Source of the DNA: Acidobacteriota bacterium
Lineage (GTDB): Bacteria > Acidobacteriota > Terriglobia > Acidiferrales > UBA7541
Assembly (NCBI GenBank): GCA_003131985.1
Contig: PKWH01000068.1
Location: 1 to 8,034, forward strand
Length of the DNA stretch: 8,034 bases
Direction of reading: 5' to 3'
The notes under the pieces: generated by a model
Told to the model about the DNA's origin: nothing
The model's input: only the letters and a program-made list of their open reading frames with translations
Database searches by the model: none
Program-made: the position numbers and the translations under genes
Shown: positions 7,204 through 8,034 of the stretch, piece after piece
Numbering within the stretch: position 1 is the first letter of the stretch
How the letters are laid out: each line of letters starts with the position of its first letter

Positions 7204-7698
7204 TTCCGCCAACATGGCCGCGGTCAGTTTCGAAAAAACCTCTTCAACCGAATCGCCGGTCTTGGCGCTGGTGCGAATTATATTCCATCCTGCGGCGGTT
7301 AGTTCAGACTCACGCGCGGCGTCGATTTCCCATTTTTCGTGTAGGTCGCTTTTGTTGAACACGAGGACGGCGGGAACTTTTCCGGCTTCCTGAATTACGC
7401 GTTCGTTCAACGCGAGAGCGTCGTCGAGCGTTCGGCGGCGCGTGCCATCCACGACGAGCAGATACCCGGACATGCCGCGGAGATAAGCCAAGCGAATTTT
7501 CTGGTACACATCTTCGCCGTGAATATCCCATAAAACGAGATTGACTTCCTCCTCGCCGGCGCGGACCACTTTCTTATCGACTTTCACTCCTATGGAGGTT
7601 TGATAAACATCCGAAAAAATGCTTTCGACGAAGCGGCGGACCAGGCTGGTCTTGCCAACGGAGAACGAGCCGAGCATGCAGATTTTCTTTTGGAGCAT
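7201..7698 (-). CDS. Rab/Ras-like small GTPase
   Basis: A single-domain Ras-superfamily GTPase of 165 residues, the usual minimal length. The P loop is GSFSVGKTS (10-18), switch I threonine is T34 in YQTSIG, G3 is WDIHGED (57-63), G4 is NKSD (115-118), and G5 is TSAK (143-146). All guanine-binding motifs are intact, so GTP binding is very likely. Switch II is unusual: the position of the Ras catalytic Gln61 is E62, and H60 replaces Ala59. This hints at slow intrinsic hydrolysis or a different catalytic aid. There is no C-terminal cysteine for lipidation and no membrane segment. It sits 11 bases downstream of an OmpA-family gene and overlaps the hybrid kinase gene by one base. It is unlike MglA, which has a distinct G3 motif. 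Prokaryotic Rab-like GTPases are known as a diverse group, mostly of unknown role. Confidence 0.92.
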   Translation of the reverse strand: MLQKKICMLGSFSVGKTSLVRRFVESIFSDVYQTSIGVKVDKKVVRAGEEEVNLVLWDIHGEDVYQKIRLAYLRGMSGYLLVVDGTRRRTLDDALALNERVIQEAGKVPAVLVFNKSDLHEKWEIDAARESELTAAGWNIIRTSAKTGDSVEEVFSKLTAAMLAE

Positions 7699-7709
7699 TC
7701 GAGGCTCGT

Positions 7710-8034
7710 TCAGTTTACGGGAGACGTTGGAGTAAAAGTGATTTTAAAGTTGACGCCGCGGTTTTCGCGGCGGCCTTCTTCGGTCTCTTCAGGTCGCAAA
7801 GGCTGCGTGGTTCCGACGCCGCGCGAAGTCAAAGTTGCAGGCTGGATGCCGCCGCGCAACAGGATTTCGCGGACTCGTTCAGCGCGCTGCTGGCTGAGCA
7901 GCAAATTCGTGTTATCGACGCCAGTGCTGTCGGTGTGCCCGATAATTTGAATGGAAGTTTGTTCGCCGAGGCCGTTTGCTTCGGCGATCAGGTCGCGGAT
8001 TTCTTTTCCCATTTGAGCGGCTATATTTTGCTGG
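7710..8034 (-). CDS. OmpA-family C-terminal peptidoglycan-binding domain protein (5' end outside window)
   Basis: The last 107 or so residues of an OmpA/MotB-type domain protein. The frame is open to the right edge of the window (QQNIAAQ precedes the methionine at 8012), so that methionine is probably internal. The diagnostic segment is GHTDSTG followed by NLLLSQQRAERV. The Asp of HTD and the Arg of QRA are the residues that bind the diaminopimelate of peptidoglycan in this family. GVGTTQPLRPEETEEGRRENRGVNF is the usual domain ending. The protein should sit in the outer membrane or periplasm with this domain gripping the cell wall. Anything N-terminal (beta barrel, lipoprotein signal or BON-type domains) is not visible. 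It ends 11 bases before the small GTPase gene on the same strand and is likely the upstream gene of that operon. Confidence 0.9.
   Translation of the reverse strand, partial: QQNIAAQMGKEIRDLIAEANGLGEQTSIQIIGHTDSTGVDNTNLLLSQQRAERVREILLRGGIQPATLTSRGVGTTQPLRPEETEEGRRENRGVNFKITFTPTSPVN

Noticed and set aside
7201..7698. Identification of the GTPase as MglA, the polarity regulator
   Set aside because: The G3 motif is DIHGE rather than the MglA-type motif, and no MglB-like Roadblock gene is adjacent.
8010..8012. ATG as the start of the OmpA-family gene
   Set aside because: The frame stays open to the window edge with plausible helix sequence (QQNIAAQ), and a start here would cut the beginning of the OmpA-like domain.

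Overview
The window looks like a piece of chromosome from a Gram-negative-type, GC-rich soil or environmental bacterium. The best guess is Acidobacteriota, because of the combination of a TldD/TldE pair, a cytochrome c fused to a copper type II monooxygenase-like domain, and a Rab-like small GTPase next to an OmpA-family protein. This taxonomic call is inferred from gene content only; no rRNA or other marker is present. Coding density is very high. I see no mobile element, tRNA, rRNA, CRISPR array or convincing terminator.

Layout. Positions 1-2607 (plus strand) hold two adjacent genes for a TldD/TldE (PmbA) metallopeptidase pair. The first is cut by the left edge of the window. They converge, with only 11 bases between stop codons, on a block of five minus-strand genes that fills 2619-8034. 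In transcription order (right to left) these are: an OmpA-family C-terminal domain protein (cut by the right edge), a Rab/Ras-like small GTPase, a soluble hybrid histidine kinase with receiver and HPt domains, a secreted protein with an SH3/LSm-like domain, a Pro/Ala/Ser-rich linker and a PsbP-like domain, and a secreted monoheme cytochrome c fused to a PHM-like copper domain.

How they may work together. The first three minus-strand genes are packed tightly (11-base gap, then a 1-base stop/start overlap), so they are very probably co-transcribed. They read as a possible signalling unit linking a peptidoglycan-bound outer-membrane protein, a cytoplasmic GTPase switch and a multistep phosphorelay whose final acceptor is not in the window. 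The last two genes follow after gaps of about 95 and 60 bases. They encode exported proteins and may or may not belong to the same transcript. The TldD/TldE pair is an independent unit, expected to process peptides in the cytoplasm.

The most interesting items are the OmpA-GTPase-hybrid kinase operon, the unusual G3 motif of the GTPase, and the cytochrome-copper monooxygenase fusion, which keeps all the copper ligands but not the peptide-binding residues of PHM.
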